Notes: generated by a model not told the origin, from the letters alone. A stretch of 64,000 bases of DNA from Parvivirga hydrogeniphila (GCF_023371205.1 NZ_JAMCCO010000001.1:492662-556661), one strand, 5' to 3'; shown: positions 15,591 through 24,673, numbered from the stretch's first letter. Numbers and translations: made by a program.

Positions 15591-16736
15591 ATGAGCAAGA
15601 GCGTGCAAAGACAGGAGCTCGTCACGTTCCTGATCGCAGGAGTCGTCGTCGGGCTCGTCTTCCCTCCGTTCGCGTTGCTGTTCGTCGCCCCGAAGAGCTC
15701 GCTGGCCTTGGTGCTGTTCGTGGTCGCGTGCGTGGCGGCGGGGCTCGCCCTTGGAGTGGCGTGCTGGTACTGGTCCATCCGGCTCTCAGAGCGGCCGTTC
15801 CGCGACGTGCTCGACAAGGCGAGCAAGACGCTGGGCGTATCGATCCACGATGCCAAGGGGCTTGACGGGCTCGCCGCCGAGACCGACCGCGTGTTCTCGA
15901 ACCTCTCCGCGCTCCTCGATCAGATCCGCGGGATGACCACGAACATCCGCGCGCTCACCGCGCAGATCCTTGCCGCGACCGAGGAGCAAGCGAGCGGCGC
16001 TGCCGAACAGGCCGCCGCGGTCACCGAGACCTCGGCGACCGTCGAGGAGCTCGCGCAGACCTCGAGCCAGATCGCCGAGAATTCAGCGGCCGTCGTCCGT
16101 GTCGCCGAGCGGACGCTCGCAAGCGCCGAAGAGGGGCTCCAGGCGGTGCACGATACCGCCGAAGGCATCGAGGAGATCCGCCTCACGACGCAGCAGTCAT
16201 CAGACCGCATCCTGGCGTTGGGAGAGCGCAGCCAGGAGATCGGCCGCGTTCTCAGCATCATCGACGAGATCGCTGAGCAGACCAAGATCCTCGCGCTCAA
16301 CGCCGCGATCGAAGCGGCGCGTGCCGGGGAAGCAGGCAAGGGCTTCTCCGTCGTCGCTGAGGAGATCCGCAAGCTGGCCGAGTCCGTGACCGAGTCCACG
16401 CAAGAGATCGGGCGCGTGGTGCGCGAGATCCAAGCGTCGACCTCAGCGCTCATCATGCAGACGGAGAAGGCGGCCAACAAAGTGAATGAGGGCAAGCGGC
16501 TGGCCGAGAGCACGCAAGACGCCCTGGAGCGCATCGTGTCTCAGGTCGAGGAAACGACCGACGCAGCCAAGCAGATCTCGATCGCCACGCAGCAGCAACG
16601 CAGCGCTTCCGACCAGGTCGTGCTGTCGATGAAGGAAGTGGCGGCCGTGTCGCAGCAGGCTGCCGAAGCGTCTCGGCAGGTGGCCGCCGCGATCAACGAG
16701 CTGAATCGGCTGGTCGACGCGATGGCTGTGAAGTGA
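15591..16736 (+). CDS. Methyl-accepting chemotaxis protein without a periplasmic sensor
   Basis: 381 residues from ATG. Two membrane helices at about 11-30 and 36-58 are joined by only a few residues, so there is no extracellular sensing domain; input must come from the membrane or cytoplasm. The rest is one long coiled coil with the conserved signalling tip ([40 protein letters not shown]) that contacts CheA and CheW. No HAMP domain is evident. Gln/Glu pairs in the helices are candidate methylation or CheD deamidation sites. It probably feeds the kinase whose end lies at the left edge. Confidence 0.92.
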   Translation: MSKSVQRQELVTFLIAGVVVGLVFPPFALLFVAPKSSLALVLFVVACVAAGLALGVACWYWSIRLSERPFRDVLDKASKTLGVSIHDAKGLDGLAAETDRVFSNLSALLDQIRGMTTNIRALTAQILAATEEQASGAAEQAAAVTETSATVEELAQTSSQIAENSAAVVRVAERTLASAEEGLQAVHDTAEGIEEIRLTTQQSSDRILALGERSQEIGRVLSIIDEIAEQTKILALNAAIEAARAGEAGKGFSVVAEEIRKLAESVTESTQEIGRVVREIQASTSALIMQTEKAANKVNEGKRLAESTQDALERIVSQVEETTDAAKQISIATQQQRSASDQVVLSMKEVAAVSQQAAEASRQVAAAINELNRLVDAMAVK

Positions 16737-16761
16737 GAGCGCTCGCAGGGCTCGCTCGGGG

Positions 16762-16779
16762 CAGGAACGCGCGTTCCTG
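16762..16779. repeat. Perfect 18-base palindrome
   Basis: CAGGAACGC followed directly by its reverse complement GCGTTCCTG, 25 bases after the MCP stop and 25 before the cytochrome promoter. It could be a dimeric repressor site or the stem of an MCP terminator; no T-run follows. Confidence 0.6.
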
Positions 16780-16803
16780 AGGCGAAATCCTCCTGTGCTT
16801 GTA

Positions 16804-16832
16804 TTGTCGCGTCACAAGGCATCGGATACAGT
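16804..16832 (+). promoter_or_regulatory. Promoter of the multiheme cytochrome gene
   Basis: TTGTCG (16804-16809) and TACAGT (16827-16832) are separated by exactly 17 bases, giving a start of transcription near 16840 and a leader of about 70 bases. Confidence 0.55.
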
Positions 16833-16909
16833 AGAGCGCATGCAGCGGCGCGAGGGGCTGCTCGTGCGGCGTGAACGCTGAGATCCGGGACGAGCGAGGA
16901 GAGATGCGT

Positions 16910-18973
16910 ATGGCGAAGATCTCTTTGGCCGGGTTCAAAGATCCGGTCCGACGGCCGCGGTACATCGTCTGGACAGGGGTCGTCGTCCTGGCGCTTGCGG
17001 CGTTCATCATCATCGCGTTCGGCGCGACGTCGACCTATTGGTTCTGCGCCAACGTGTGCCACAAGGTCCAGGACGATGCGATCGAAGCCTACAACCGGTC
17101 GTCACACCGCATGGTCTCGTGCATGTCGTGCCATGAGCCGGTCAATGCGGATCCCATCACGTTCACGCTGAAGAAGGCCAAGGCGCTCGGCGAGCTCGTC
17201 CTGACCGTGACGAACAAGTTCGAGCTCCCGCTGAACGCCGAAAGCCACCTGGCGATGGACACCGAGGAGATGGGCTCGCGCCAGTGCACTCAGTGCCATG
17301 ATCTGAAGACTCGCAAGGTGACGCCAAGCGCCGGCATCAAGATCGACCACGATGCGCACGAGGCGAAGGACATCCACTGCACGGCGTGCCACAACCGCGT
17401 CGCGCACAACGAGAGCGGAGACTGGGAGCCTTCGCTCATCGACCCGCAGACGAAGAAGAAGAGCGTGAAGCACCAGAACTTCATGACGATGACTGCGTGC
17501 TTCCGCTGCCACACGCTCACATCTGAGCCGCCTGCTGGCGGCATCAAGGCGCCGGGCACGTGCTCTGCGTGCCACCCCGCCGACTTCGATCTGAAACCGC
17601 CGTCGCACAAAGAGAAGGGCTTCTATCCCGAGGGCCATGCGAAGCTTGCGATGGCGAAGGTCGATCGTTCGACGGGCAAGCCTGTGGCGAATGAGAGCGG
17701 CTCCGAGGCCGAGGAGGCGACGGAGGGCGCGGCAGCGGAGAAAGAAGGCGAAGCCGCCGAAGGCGAGGGCCTGCATCTCGTCGCCGTGGACCAGGTCGAC
17801 TACTGCGCGACTTGCCACGTGAAGGCGACCTTCTGCATGGGCTGCCACGGCATGGAGATGCCGCACCCCGCGGAGTTCAAGGAGAAGACGCACCCGCAAG
17901 TCGCGAAGACCAAGATGGACAAGTGCGACATGTGCCATCAGGTCAAGAAGACGAACTACCGGTTCTGCAACGAGTGCCACCACGGCACGAAGGTCAACTG
18001 GAAGTACGACCCGAAGGTCGCGTGGCAGACCCAGCACGCCAAGGCGGTCAGCACCAACGGCGTGAGCGCCTGCCTCGGCGCGTGCCACGACCAGAAGTTC
18101 TGCGTCGAGTGCCACACCAAGCTCAAGCCGCTGCCCACCTCGCACAAGGATCCGAAGTGGCTGCACGACAAGCTCACCGTCACCAAGTACGGTTCGGCGG
18201 CCGCGCAGCCGTCGGGCAAGCATGCGCTGGCAGCGCTCAAGGCGATCGACAGCTGCGACGTATGCCACGGCCCAGGCGGCACCAACGCGAAGTTCTGCAA
18301 GGGCTGCCACGGCATGGAGATGCCGCACCCGGACACCTTCAAGAAGAACCACGTGTCCGGTCGCAAGACGCCGCAGCTGTGCGCGAATTGCCACACCTTC
18401 AAGGAGGTGTGCTCGGACTGCCACCACGTGGACGCGGTCAACGGCGTGCCGTGGCAGAAGCAGCATCCGAAGGCAGTGGCCGCCAAAGGCACCGCTCCGT
18501 GCTTCGAGAAGTGCCACGAGAACAAGCAGTTCTGCGTGGACTGCCACACCAAGCTGAAGGCGCTTCCGGCGTCGCACAAGGCGTCTGACTGGACGCGCAA
18601 CCTGGCGCTCGGCAAGTCGGCGAAGCACTCTGCGGCCTACAAGGCGCAGCCTGACAGCTGCGAGTACTGCCATGGAACCGGCGGCACGGAGTCTACCTTC
18701 TGTAGGAACTGCCACAAGCTGCCGATGCCGCACCCGGCCAACTTCAAGGACACCCACAAGGCCGACTTCCAGGCGAAGAAGCTCACGAAGCCGGTGTGCA
18801 CGAACTGCCACAGCCAGTACTTCTGCGACAACTGCCACCACAAGGGCGCTGTTGCGAACCAGGCGTGGCGGACGTACCACCCGAACATCGTCAAGAAGAA
18901 CGGCGCAGAGCCGTGCTTCGAGTGCCACAAGCCGACGTACTGCTCGTACTGCCACGTGAGGTTGATCCACTAG
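16910..18973 (+). CDS. Membrane-anchored 24-heme c-type cytochrome
   Basis: 687 residues; ATG at 16910 preferred because GAGGA lies 9 bases ahead (ATG 16904 has none at proper distance). One membrane helix at about 17-41 anchors it, NapC/NirT fashion, with the rest outside. I count 24 heme-binding motifs: 21 CxxCH and three CxxxCH (CANVCH, CLGACH, CFEKCH). After a six-heme front part and an acidic linker (about 255-285), three related modules of about 110-140 residues follow, each opening with FC-x2-CH...MPHP and containing CxxCHH and HPxxx repeats. Such proteins carry electrons across the cell wall to extracellular acceptors or reductases. Confidence 0.93.
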   Translation: MAKISLAGFKDPVRRPRYIVWTGVVVLALAAFIIIAFGATSTYWFCANVCHKVQDDAIEAYNRSSHRMVSCMSCHEPVNADPITFTLKKAKALGELVLTVTNKFELPLNAESHLAMDTEEMGSRQCTQCHDLKTRKVTPSAGIKIDHDAHEAKDIHCTACHNRVAHNESGDWEPSLIDPQTKKKSVKHQNFMTMTACFRCHTLTSEPPAGGIKAPGTCSACHPADFDLKPPSHKEKGFYPEGHAKLAMAKVDRSTGKPVANESGSEAEEATEGAAAEKEGEAAEGEGLHLVAVDQVDYCATCHVKATFCMGCHGMEMPHPAEFKEKTHPQVAKTKMDKCDMCHQVKKTNYRFCNECHHGTKVNWKYDPKVAWQTQHAKAVSTNGVSACLGACHDQKFCVECHTKLKPLPTSHKDPKWLHDKLTVTKYGSAAAQPSGKHALAALKAIDSCDVCHGPGGTNAKFCKGCHGMEMPHPDTFKKNHVSGRKTPQLCANCHTFKEVCSDCHHVDAVNGVPWQKQHPKAVAAKGTAPCFEKCHENKQFCVDCHTKLKALPASHKASDWTRNLALGKSAKHSAAYKAQPDSCEYCHGTGGTESTFCRNCHKLPMPHPANFKDTHKADFQAKKLTKPVCTNCHSQYFCDNCHHKGAVANQAWRTYHPNIVKKNGAEPCFECHKPTYCSYCHVRLIH

Positions 18974-18991
18974 CCGCGTGAGAGGAACACA

Positions 18992-19029
18992 GGCGCCCGG
19001 GCCCGCACGAGTCCCGGGCGCCTGACTTT
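18992..19029 (+). terminator. Terminator of the cytochrome gene
   Basis: GGCGCCCGGG (18992-19001) and CCCGGGCGCC (19013-19022) pair perfectly over 10 bases around an 11-base loop and are followed by TGACTTT. Confidence 0.85.
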
Positions 19030-19055
19030 ACCGGCAGGACGCCTCACGCTATGAT
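19027..19055 (+). promoter_or_regulatory. Promoter of tRNA-Pro
   Basis: TTTACC (19027-19032), a 17-base spacer and TATGAT (19050-19055); the tRNA starts 11 bases after the -10. Confidence 0.6.
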
Positions 19056-19065
19056 GTCTTCCCGC

Positions 19066-19142
19066 CGGGATGTGGCTCAGCTTGGTAGAGCGCTGCGTTC
19101 GGGACGCAGAGGTCGTGGGTTCAAATCCCGCCATCCCGACCA
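19066..19142 (+). tRNA. tRNA-Pro(CGG)
   Basis: 77 bases with encoded CCA. The acceptor arms CGGGATG and CATCCCG pair, the T arm has GGTTCAAAT, and the 7-base loop between CTGCG and CGCAG has anticodon CGG (19100-19102), reading CCG codons. Confidence 0.96.
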
Positions 19143-19199
19143 TCCGACACGGAGGCGGCAGGCCCATCAGGGTCTGCCGCCTGTTCGTAGGGCGTGACG

Positions 19200-19886
19200 A
19201 TGCTCGAGCAGTTCTTCCATCTTCTCGGATACGGGCTGTGCCATCAGCTGCCAGAACGGTCTCTGTTCGCCGGAGGCTGGCAGCTTCCCGTATGCGCCCG
19301 AGACACGGGGATCTACGTGGGCTTCGCGCTCTCGCTTGCCGCTATCGCTGTCCTGGAGCGCCGGAGACGCGCCACGGACCTGCCGCCCGCGTGGGCGTTG
19401 GTTCTCGGCGCCGTCGGCGTGTCAGCGATGGTCCTCGACGGTGTGACCTCGTACGCTGGCCTTCGCGGTACGACGAACCTGCTCAGGCTCGCCACCGGGC
19501 TTGCTGCAGGATGGGCGCTCCCGCTCGTGGTGGTGCCGATGCTGAACGGGCAGATGTGGTCGTCGGCGTCGCGCGGCCGGCTCTTGGACGGGCCGAGGGC
19601 GCTCATCTGGCTGGCTGCGGGAATCGTCGCGTACCCGTTCCTGCTGTTCGCGATGCCGGCGCTCGGCGTGGTCTACCCGCTCGCAGTCAGCGCAGCGATC
19701 ATCGTGACGCTCGTCGCGGTCAACCTCGTGTTCGTCACGCTGCTGCCACGATTCGAGCGCGCGGCGGCAGGCATCTCGCAGGCCGTGCCGCAGATCGCGC
19801 TCGCTCTGGCGCTCGCTGTCGCAGAGATAGCTCTTGCTGGCGCATTGCGAGCGGTCCTCGAAGGCGGCGTTCTGCGCGTGTTGTGA
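19200..19886 (+). CDS. DUF2085 family membrane protein
   Basis: 228 residues from ATG (AGGG 7 bases ahead; an in-frame GTG lies at 19194). The N terminus has the family signature: GYGLCHQLPERS, a tryptophan, then LPVCARDTGIYVGF, with two cysteines and a histidine that could bind metal or heme. Six or seven hydrophobic helices follow. Function is unknown for the family. It starts 57 bases after tRNA-Pro. Confidence 0.82.
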   Translation: MLEQFFHLLGYGLCHQLPERSLFAGGWQLPVCARDTGIYVGFALSLAAIAVLERRRRATDLPPAWALVLGAVGVSAMVLDGVTSYAGLRGTTNLLRLATGLAAGWALPLVVVPMLNGQMWSSASRGRLLDGPRALIWLAAGIVAYPFLLFAMPALGVVYPLAVSAAIIVTLVAVNLVFVTLLPRFERAAAGISQAVPQIALALALAVAEIALAGALRAVLEGGVLRVL

Positions 19887-19944
19887 CCTCGCTTCCGGGG
19901 GCGTATCATGCATGAGTGTGGGCGGCCCGGATTGGGGAGCGAGG

Positions 19945-20208
19945 ATGGTCTACACCAAGAAAGACACGATCCGCGTGATGATCATCACCAAGGATCACCG
20001 CATCGAGGGCGACATGTACGTGTTGGAGGGAAGCCGGCTCACCGACTCGCTCAATGCGAAGGGCAAGGACTTCTACGCCATCACTGACGCACGCATCTTC
20101 AATCTCGCTGACGGTGCGCTTCTGGCCGCTCCGGAGTTCGTGGCCGTTGCGCGGGACGCAATCACCGCCATCTTCCCGGTGGACGAAGGCGCGCCTCCGT
20201 CTGTCTGA
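19945..20208 (+). CDS. Small conserved protein (DUF6812-like), unknown function
   Basis: 87 residues from ATG with GGGGAG 5 bases ahead. It is all beta in appearance: VMIITKDHRIEGDMYVLEGSRLTDSLN, then FYAITDARIF and a final strand. The shape resembles DUF6812-type or Sm-like single-domain proteins. There is no membrane segment or catalytic motif. It follows the DUF2085 gene by 58 bases. Confidence 0.7.
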   Translation: MVYTKKDTIRVMIITKDHRIEGDMYVLEGSRLTDSLNAKGKDFYAITDARIFNLADGALLAAPEFVAVARDAITAIFPVDEGAPPSV

Positions 20209-20226
20209 TAGCTGGGCGATGCTCCG

Positions 20227-20688
20227 TCAGTCGAGCGTCCCAGACTCGATGACGTCGTACGTCGCGCGGCCGAAGAGCCAGTACCTGCGTGCCGTAAGCT
20301 TCGACGGACCGGCCGTCGACGGCTTGGCTTCCACGACGATCCAGCAATCGCGACCGTCCACGCTCGCGGCCTCCACGTAGGCAGGGACGCCCTGGTAGTC
20401 GGCCGGGAAAGCAGCAGTGAGGGCATCTGCGAGCGCCTGTGCGGCCTTCCCGTGCGACCGGAGCTCCGTGAGCGCCGTCGCCCGATGCTTCACGGCCTCC
20501 GATGAAGCAGCGCCGTACGCGGGTCCGAGGTCCACGGAGCGGGCGAGCTCGATGACCTCGGTGCGGCTCATCGTACGCCCGGAGTCTGTGAAACGGAGCA
20601 CCGCCCGGCCGCACGCGGTCGCGAAAAGCGCGACGGCCAGCACGAGGGCCGCCAGGGGTATCATCTTGTGGAACACTCGGCGCTGCAT
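20227..20688 (-). CDS. Lipoprotein of unknown function
   Basis: 153 residues from an ATG with GAGGAGGTG upstream. The N terminus is a lipoprotein signal: basic RRVFHK, a hydrophobic stretch, then the lipobox FATA-C26. The mature part is a helix-rich region followed by strands (PAYVEAASVDGRDCWIVVEA ... RRYWLFG) and could be a small alpha/beta domain. I do not recognise the family. It is convergent with the 87-residue gene and divergent from the SAM hydrolase gene. Confidence 0.8.
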   Translation of the reverse strand: MQRRVFHKMIPLAALVLAVALFATACGRAVLRFTDSGRTMSRTEVIELARSVDLGPAYGAASSEAVKHRATALTELRSHGKAAQALADALTAAFPADYQGVPAYVEAASVDGRDCWIVVEAKPSTAGPSKLTARRYWLFGRATYDVIESGTLD

Positions 20689-20765
20689 GGCACACCTCCT
20701 CGGCACGGGGCCATGGTACGACATGCGGCACCGCTTTGCGATGCGATGCGGATCCAGGAGGCGTG

Positions 20766-21566
20766 ATGCAGACGATCATCTGCTTCACCTCGGACTTCGG
20801 CATGGGGGACACGTGGGTCGGGATCTGCCACGCCGTGATCTATAAGGCCTGTCCGCAGGCTCGCGTCGTCGACTTGGCCCACGACGTGCCGCCCTACGAC
20901 ATCCGGAAAGCGGCCGCTGTGGCGGCCGCGGGTGTGTGGCAGCTGCCTGACGCGATCCACCTCGTGGTCGTGGATCCGGGCGTTGGCGGCCCGCGGAAGG
21001 ACCTGTGCCTCGTGACGGGTGCGGGCACGATGCTCGTCGGCCCCGACAACGGCGTCCTCTTGCCCGCTTCGTGGCGTGCTGGGGGCGTCGCAGAGGCATA
21101 CGCGATCCAGCCGGAGGTGCTCAAGTTCGAAGGTCCGCTGGCGACGTTCCACGCTCGCGACGTGCTCGCGCCGGCGGCGGCCGCGCTCGCGTGCGGCGTC
21201 GAGCCGTCAGCGCTTGGCATGCGCATCGACCCGGGGGCGCTCGCGCCGCCACCGTTTTTCCCTGCGCGCGCGGACGGCGACGCCCTTACCGCAGAAGCCG
21301 TGGACGTGGACCGATTCGGATCCGTCCGCATATCGGTCTCTTCGACCGACCTGCAGTCCATTCCGGTGCCGGACGAAGTGGAGATGTCGTTCGGGCACAC
21401 GGTGATGACCGTGCCGTTCCGCAGGACGTTCTCAGACGTGGAAGAGGGCGAGCCTGTGGCCCTCGTGGACTCCTCGGGGTGGCTCACGCTCGCGGTGTTC
21501 AAAGGGAGCGCTGCAGAACGGTATGGGATCGAGCCGGGCACCCCGTTCCGCGTGCGATTCCGATAG
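20766..21566 (+). CDS. SAM hydroxide adenosyltransferase (S-adenosyl-L-methionine hydrolase, DUF62)
   Basis: 266 residues from an ATG with AGGAGG in front. The DUF62 family converts SAM and water to adenosine and methionine. The motifs are present: SDFGMGD near the start, VVDPGVGG at about 69-76, GPDNGVL, and the FHARDVLAPAAA segment that carries the Arg-Asp-His water-activating residues. The C-terminal beta domain is complete. It is the first of three same-strand genes that include MTA phosphorylase, so the region may handle SAM by-products (inference). Confidence 0.92.
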   Translation: MQTIICFTSDFGMGDTWVGICHAVIYKACPQARVVDLAHDVPPYDIRKAAAVAAAGVWQLPDAIHLVVVDPGVGGPRKDLCLVTGAGTMLVGPDNGVLLPASWRAGGVAEAYAIQPEVLKFEGPLATFHARDVLAPAAAALACGVEPSALGMRIDPGALAPPPFFPARADGDALTAEAVDVDRFGSVRISVSSTDLQSIPVPDEVEMSFGHTVMTVPFRRTFSDVEEGEPVALVDSSGWLTLAVFKGSAAERYGIEPGTPFRVRFR

Positions 21567-21619
21567 ATGTCAGCCCCCTCTGCGATGATGGCTCCGTTGG
21601 AACTGATGCGGAGGGGACG

Positions 21620-22576
21620 ATGAAGACGCAACTGGCAACCTCGCTCGTGGAGGGGCAGCACGTGGACTCCGTGTTCGCGATGCGAGCGCGAGAGCTGCGG
21701 TCGACACGTCACGGTGAAGCGTACCTGGCGATGGAGTTCGCGGACCGTTCGGGGGCGGTCGCGGGCGTGATGTTCAAGCCCGATACCGCGGCGCTCGCGA
21801 TCCCTGCCGGGACGGTCGTGTGCGTCCAGGGCGTCGTCACGACGTACCGGGGGGTGATGCGCATCTCGGTCGACGACATGCGTCCGGCCGAGCGGTACGA
21901 CGTCGCGGATCTGCTGCCGAGGTCGACGCGCGAGCGCAAAGAAGCGGTGGCGGAGCTTAGGCGGCTCGTCGATGCCGTCCGCGACCCGGGCCTTTCGCGG
22001 CTGGTACGGTCCGTGTTCCGAGACGCCGCGTTCTTCCGGTCGTTCGCCTCGCTGCCTGCGAGCGTCGCCGAGCATCATGCGTACATCGGCGGGCTGCTCG
22101 AGCACACCCTGGCGGTTGCGACGGCATGCGCCGCGTACCAGACGGTCCACCCCGGTCTCGACCGAGACTTGCTGCTCGCGGGCGCCCTGCTCCACGATGC
22201 GGGGATCGTCGACGCGATCCGGCTCGGCGCCGGTTTCGAGCTGACGACCGAGGGACGCATGCTCGGCCACGCCGTCCTCGGAGAGCGCAGAGTGCGTCAA
22301 GCGTGCGCTTCGCTCGGCGACGCGGTGAGCGCTGAGACGGCGACGCACCTGTCGCACCTCATGCTCAGCCACCACGGCAACGACGACGGGGCCGTCGCCC
22401 CGTGCTCGCTCGAGGCGCTTGTGCTCAGCCGCATCGACGCGCTGGATCGCGAGGCCGCTGCGTTCGCGAGCTCGCTCAAAGGCGCGCTTCGGGCAGAAGA
22501 GGAGTGGACAGACGCGTCCAACCCGTTCGGACGGCCGCTGTACGCAGGCGACGCAGCGCGGCTGAGGTCCGCCTGA
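21620..22576 (+). CDS. 3'-5' exoribonuclease YhaM-like protein (OB fold plus HD domain)
   Basis: 318 residues from an ATG with GGAGGGG ahead. Residues 1-100 look like an OB-fold nucleic-acid-binding domain (AYLAMEFADRSGAV ... VVCVQGVVTTYRG). The HD domain follows with metal-binding motifs EHHAYIGGLLEHT, LLHDAGI and LMLSHHG, and a DALDREAAAF stretch typical of YhaM. YhaM degrades RNA from the 3' end, Mn-dependent. An open frame extends further upstream but overlaps the SAM hydrolase gene. Confidence 0.9.
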   Translation: MKTQLATSLVEGQHVDSVFAMRARELRSTRHGEAYLAMEFADRSGAVAGVMFKPDTAALAIPAGTVVCVQGVVTTYRGVMRISVDDMRPAERYDVADLLPRSTRERKEAVAELRRLVDAVRDPGLSRLVRSVFRDAAFFRSFASLPASVAEHHAYIGGLLEHTLAVATACAAYQTVHPGLDRDLLLAGALLHDAGIVDAIRLGAGFELTTEGRMLGHAVLGERRVRQACASLGDAVSAETATHLSHLMLSHHGNDDGAVAPCSLEALVLSRIDALDREAAAFASSLKGALRAEEEWTDASNPFGRPLYAGDAARLRSA

Positions 22577-22641
22577 GCGGGGGTCGCCGATGCTCTACAA
22601 TCAGCGCAGCAGAACGTCTGAGGATGTGGAGGTGCGTCGCG

Positions 22642-23436
22642 ATGCAGTACCCGCAGGCGGAGATCGGCGTGTTCGGAGGAAGCGGCTTCTACTCGCTGCT
22701 CGAGAACGCCGACGAGGTGCGTGTCGACACGCCCTACGGGGCGCCGTCAGCACCGGTGACGGTCGGCGAGATCTCGGGCCGGAGGGTCGCGTTCCTGCCC
22801 CGGCACGGTACCGCCCACCAGTATCCGCCGCACATGATCAACTACCGTGCGAACGTCTATGCGATGAAGCTGCTCGGCGTCTCACGCATCATCGGCCCGA
22901 ACGCCTGCGGCTCGCTGCAGCCGCACGTCAAGCCCGGCGACTTCGTGATCTGCGACCAGTTCGTCGATTGCACCTGGGGGCGCAAAGATACGTTCTACGA
23001 TGGTCCGACCACCACGCACGTGTCGTCAGCGGACCCATACTGTCCGGTGATGCGGCAGGTGGCGATCGACAAGGCCCGCGAGCTCGGCATCACTGTGCAC
23101 GAGCGCGGGACGGTCGTCGTCATCCAAGGACCCCGGTTCTCGACGCGCGCTGAGTCCCGCTGGTTCGCCTCGCAGGGCTGGGAGGTCATCAACATGACCC
23201 AGTATCCGGAGGCGTACCTCGCGCGGGAGCTGGAGATCTGCTACTGCAACATCTCGCTCATCACCGACCACGATGCCGGTACCGAGGGCATCGAGCCGGT
23301 GACGAACGAGGAGGTCATCCGCGTGTTCAACGAGAACAACGAGAAGCTCAAGCGGCTCCTGCACGCGATGATTCCGGCGCTTCCGGCCGAACGGGACTGC
23401 ATCTGCGCACACGCGCTCGACGGCGCGGCGTTCTGA
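22642..23436 (+). CDS. mtnP: S-methyl-5'-thioadenosine phosphorylase
   Basis: 264 residues from ATG. It belongs to the trimeric purine nucleoside phosphorylase superfamily: GVFGGSGFY (phosphate loop), FLPRHGTAHQYPPH, GPNACGSL, and INMTQYPEAYLARELEICY, in which the MTQ variant and the following LARE are typical of MTA phosphorylases. It splits methylthioadenosine to adenine and methylthioribose-1-phosphate. A -10-like TACAAT at 22596 suggests its own promoter. MTA versus inosine specificity is judged from motifs only. Confidence 0.9.
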   Translation: MQYPQAEIGVFGGSGFYSLLENADEVRVDTPYGAPSAPVTVGEISGRRVAFLPRHGTAHQYPPHMINYRANVYAMKLLGVSRIIGPNACGSLQPHVKPGDFVICDQFVDCTWGRKDTFYDGPTTTHVSSADPYCPVMRQVAIDKARELGITVHERGTVVVIQGPRFSTRAESRWFASQGWEVINMTQYPEAYLARELEICYCNISLITDHDAGTEGIEPVTNEEVIRVFNENNEKLKRLLHAMIPALPAERDCICAHALDGAAF

Positions 23437-23479
23437 CCGGGCGGAGGGGCCCGACGGCGGCTTGACGAGGAGGGCGGCC

Positions 23480-24598
23480 ATGTTCGGATCGTCGTCGCGC
23501 ACCATCGGAACCGCCTTCGGCATCCCCATCGAGGTGAACGCGAGCTGGTTCCTCGTGTTCTTTTTGGTGTCGGTCGGTCTTGCGACGAGCTACTTCCCGC
23601 AGGCCATTCCCGGTCTTCCGTCGTCGGCTTACGCGGCGCTCGCCTTCGTGACTGCGCTGGCGTTCTTCGGCTCGATCGTGCTGCACGAGCTCGCGCACTC
23701 GCTCGTGGCGCGGGCCGGCGGGCTGCGCATCAAGCGGGTCACGCTGTTCGTGTTCGGCGGCGTGTCGCAGATGGAGGAGGAGCCGAGAAGCCCGCTTCGC
23801 GAGCTCGCTATGGCGGTGGCCGGCCCTGCGACGAGCTTCACGGTGGGTCTGGTCGGCCTGGGCGTCACTGCTGTGTTCGGCGCGTGGCTGCCGAGCGTGG
23901 TGCGGGTTCCGCTCGAATACCTCACGGTCATCAACTTCTCGGTCGCCGCGTTCAATCTCCTGCCCGGCTTCCCGCTCGACGGCGGACGAGTGCTTAGAGC
24001 ACTGCTCTGGGCGCTTACCAAGGACGTGCTCAAGGCGACCCGGTGGGCGACGAGGGCCGGTCAGGCGATCGGTTACACGCTCGTGGCGGTCGCCGTGTAC
24101 CTGGTGCTGCACGGCCAGCTGGATGCGATCTGGCTGGCGATCATGGGGTGGTTCATCTCGGTGCTCGCTGCCAGTGCGTATGCGCAGCAGGTGGTCCGCG
24201 CCCGCCTGGCGGCCGTGCCGCTCGCGGCCATCATGAGCGCACCGGTGGCGACCGTCCCCGCAGTGACGCCGATATCGGAGGTCGCTGAGGCGTACGTGCT
24301 CGGCGGGCGGCACTCGCGATATCCGGTCGTTGACGCAGGGCGGGTCGTCGGGCTCCTCGATCTTGAGGCCGTGCGGAGCGTTCCGCGCGAGCAGTGGGCC
24401 TCCACGAGCGTCGGGGACATCGCGGTGCACGACCTGTCGCGCGCGGTGGCTCTCCCGTCCGCGAGCGTCGAGAGCGTCCTTCCATCGCTGGAGCCGGACG
24501 GTCCTGGGGCGGTGCTCGTGGTCGAGGACGGTCGTCTTGCGGGAATCGTCACGCGAGCCGACGTGATCCGCCTGCTCAGACAGGGCGATTCTGCATAA
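23480..24598 (+). CDS. Site-2 protease family zinc metalloprotease with CBS domains
   Basis: 372 residues from an ATG with GAGGAGG 7 bases ahead; a GTG at 23462 is less likely. About six membrane helices carry the M50 active site: H69-E-L-A-H73 (zinc ligands and catalytic Glu) and NLLPGFPLDGG near residue 162, whose Asp is the third ligand. Residues about 245-370 form a CBS pair (IMSAPVATVP ... RYPVVDAGRVVGLLDL ... GIVTRADVIRLL) that probably senses adenine nucleotides. It should cut membrane substrates such as anti-sigma factors; its target is unknown. Confidence 0.92.
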   Translation: MFGSSSRTIGTAFGIPIEVNASWFLVFFLVSVGLATSYFPQAIPGLPSSAYAALAFVTALAFFGSIVLHELAHSLVARAGGLRIKRVTLFVFGGVSQMEEEPRSPLRELAMAVAGPATSFTVGLVGLGVTAVFGAWLPSVVRVPLEYLTVINFSVAAFNLLPGFPLDGGRVLRALLWALTKDVLKATRWATRAGQAIGYTLVAVAVYLVLHGQLDAIWLAIMGWFISVLAASAYAQQVVRARLAAVPLAAIMSAPVATVPAVTPISEVAEAYVLGGRHSRYPVVDAGRVVGLLDLEAVRSVPREQWASTSVGDIAVHDLSRAVALPSASVESVLPSLEPDGPGAVLVVEDGRLAGIVTRADVIRLLRQGDSA

Positions 24599-24623
24599 AA
24601 CGGCAGCCAGGATGTTGCCTGAG

Positions 24624-24644
24624 ATTGTTACTGTGGGTAACAAT
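24624..24644. promoter_or_regulatory. Rex operator in the rex promoter
   Basis: ATTGTTAC and GTAACAAT are perfect 8-base arms around TGTGG, 30 bases before the rex start. The TTGTTA/TAACAA half-sites match Rex sites, although here they are 7 rather than 6 bases apart. Autoregulation of rex is implied. Confidence 0.75.
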
Positions 24645-24673
24645 GTATTCGGGCTTGCGACGATTGGACCGCC

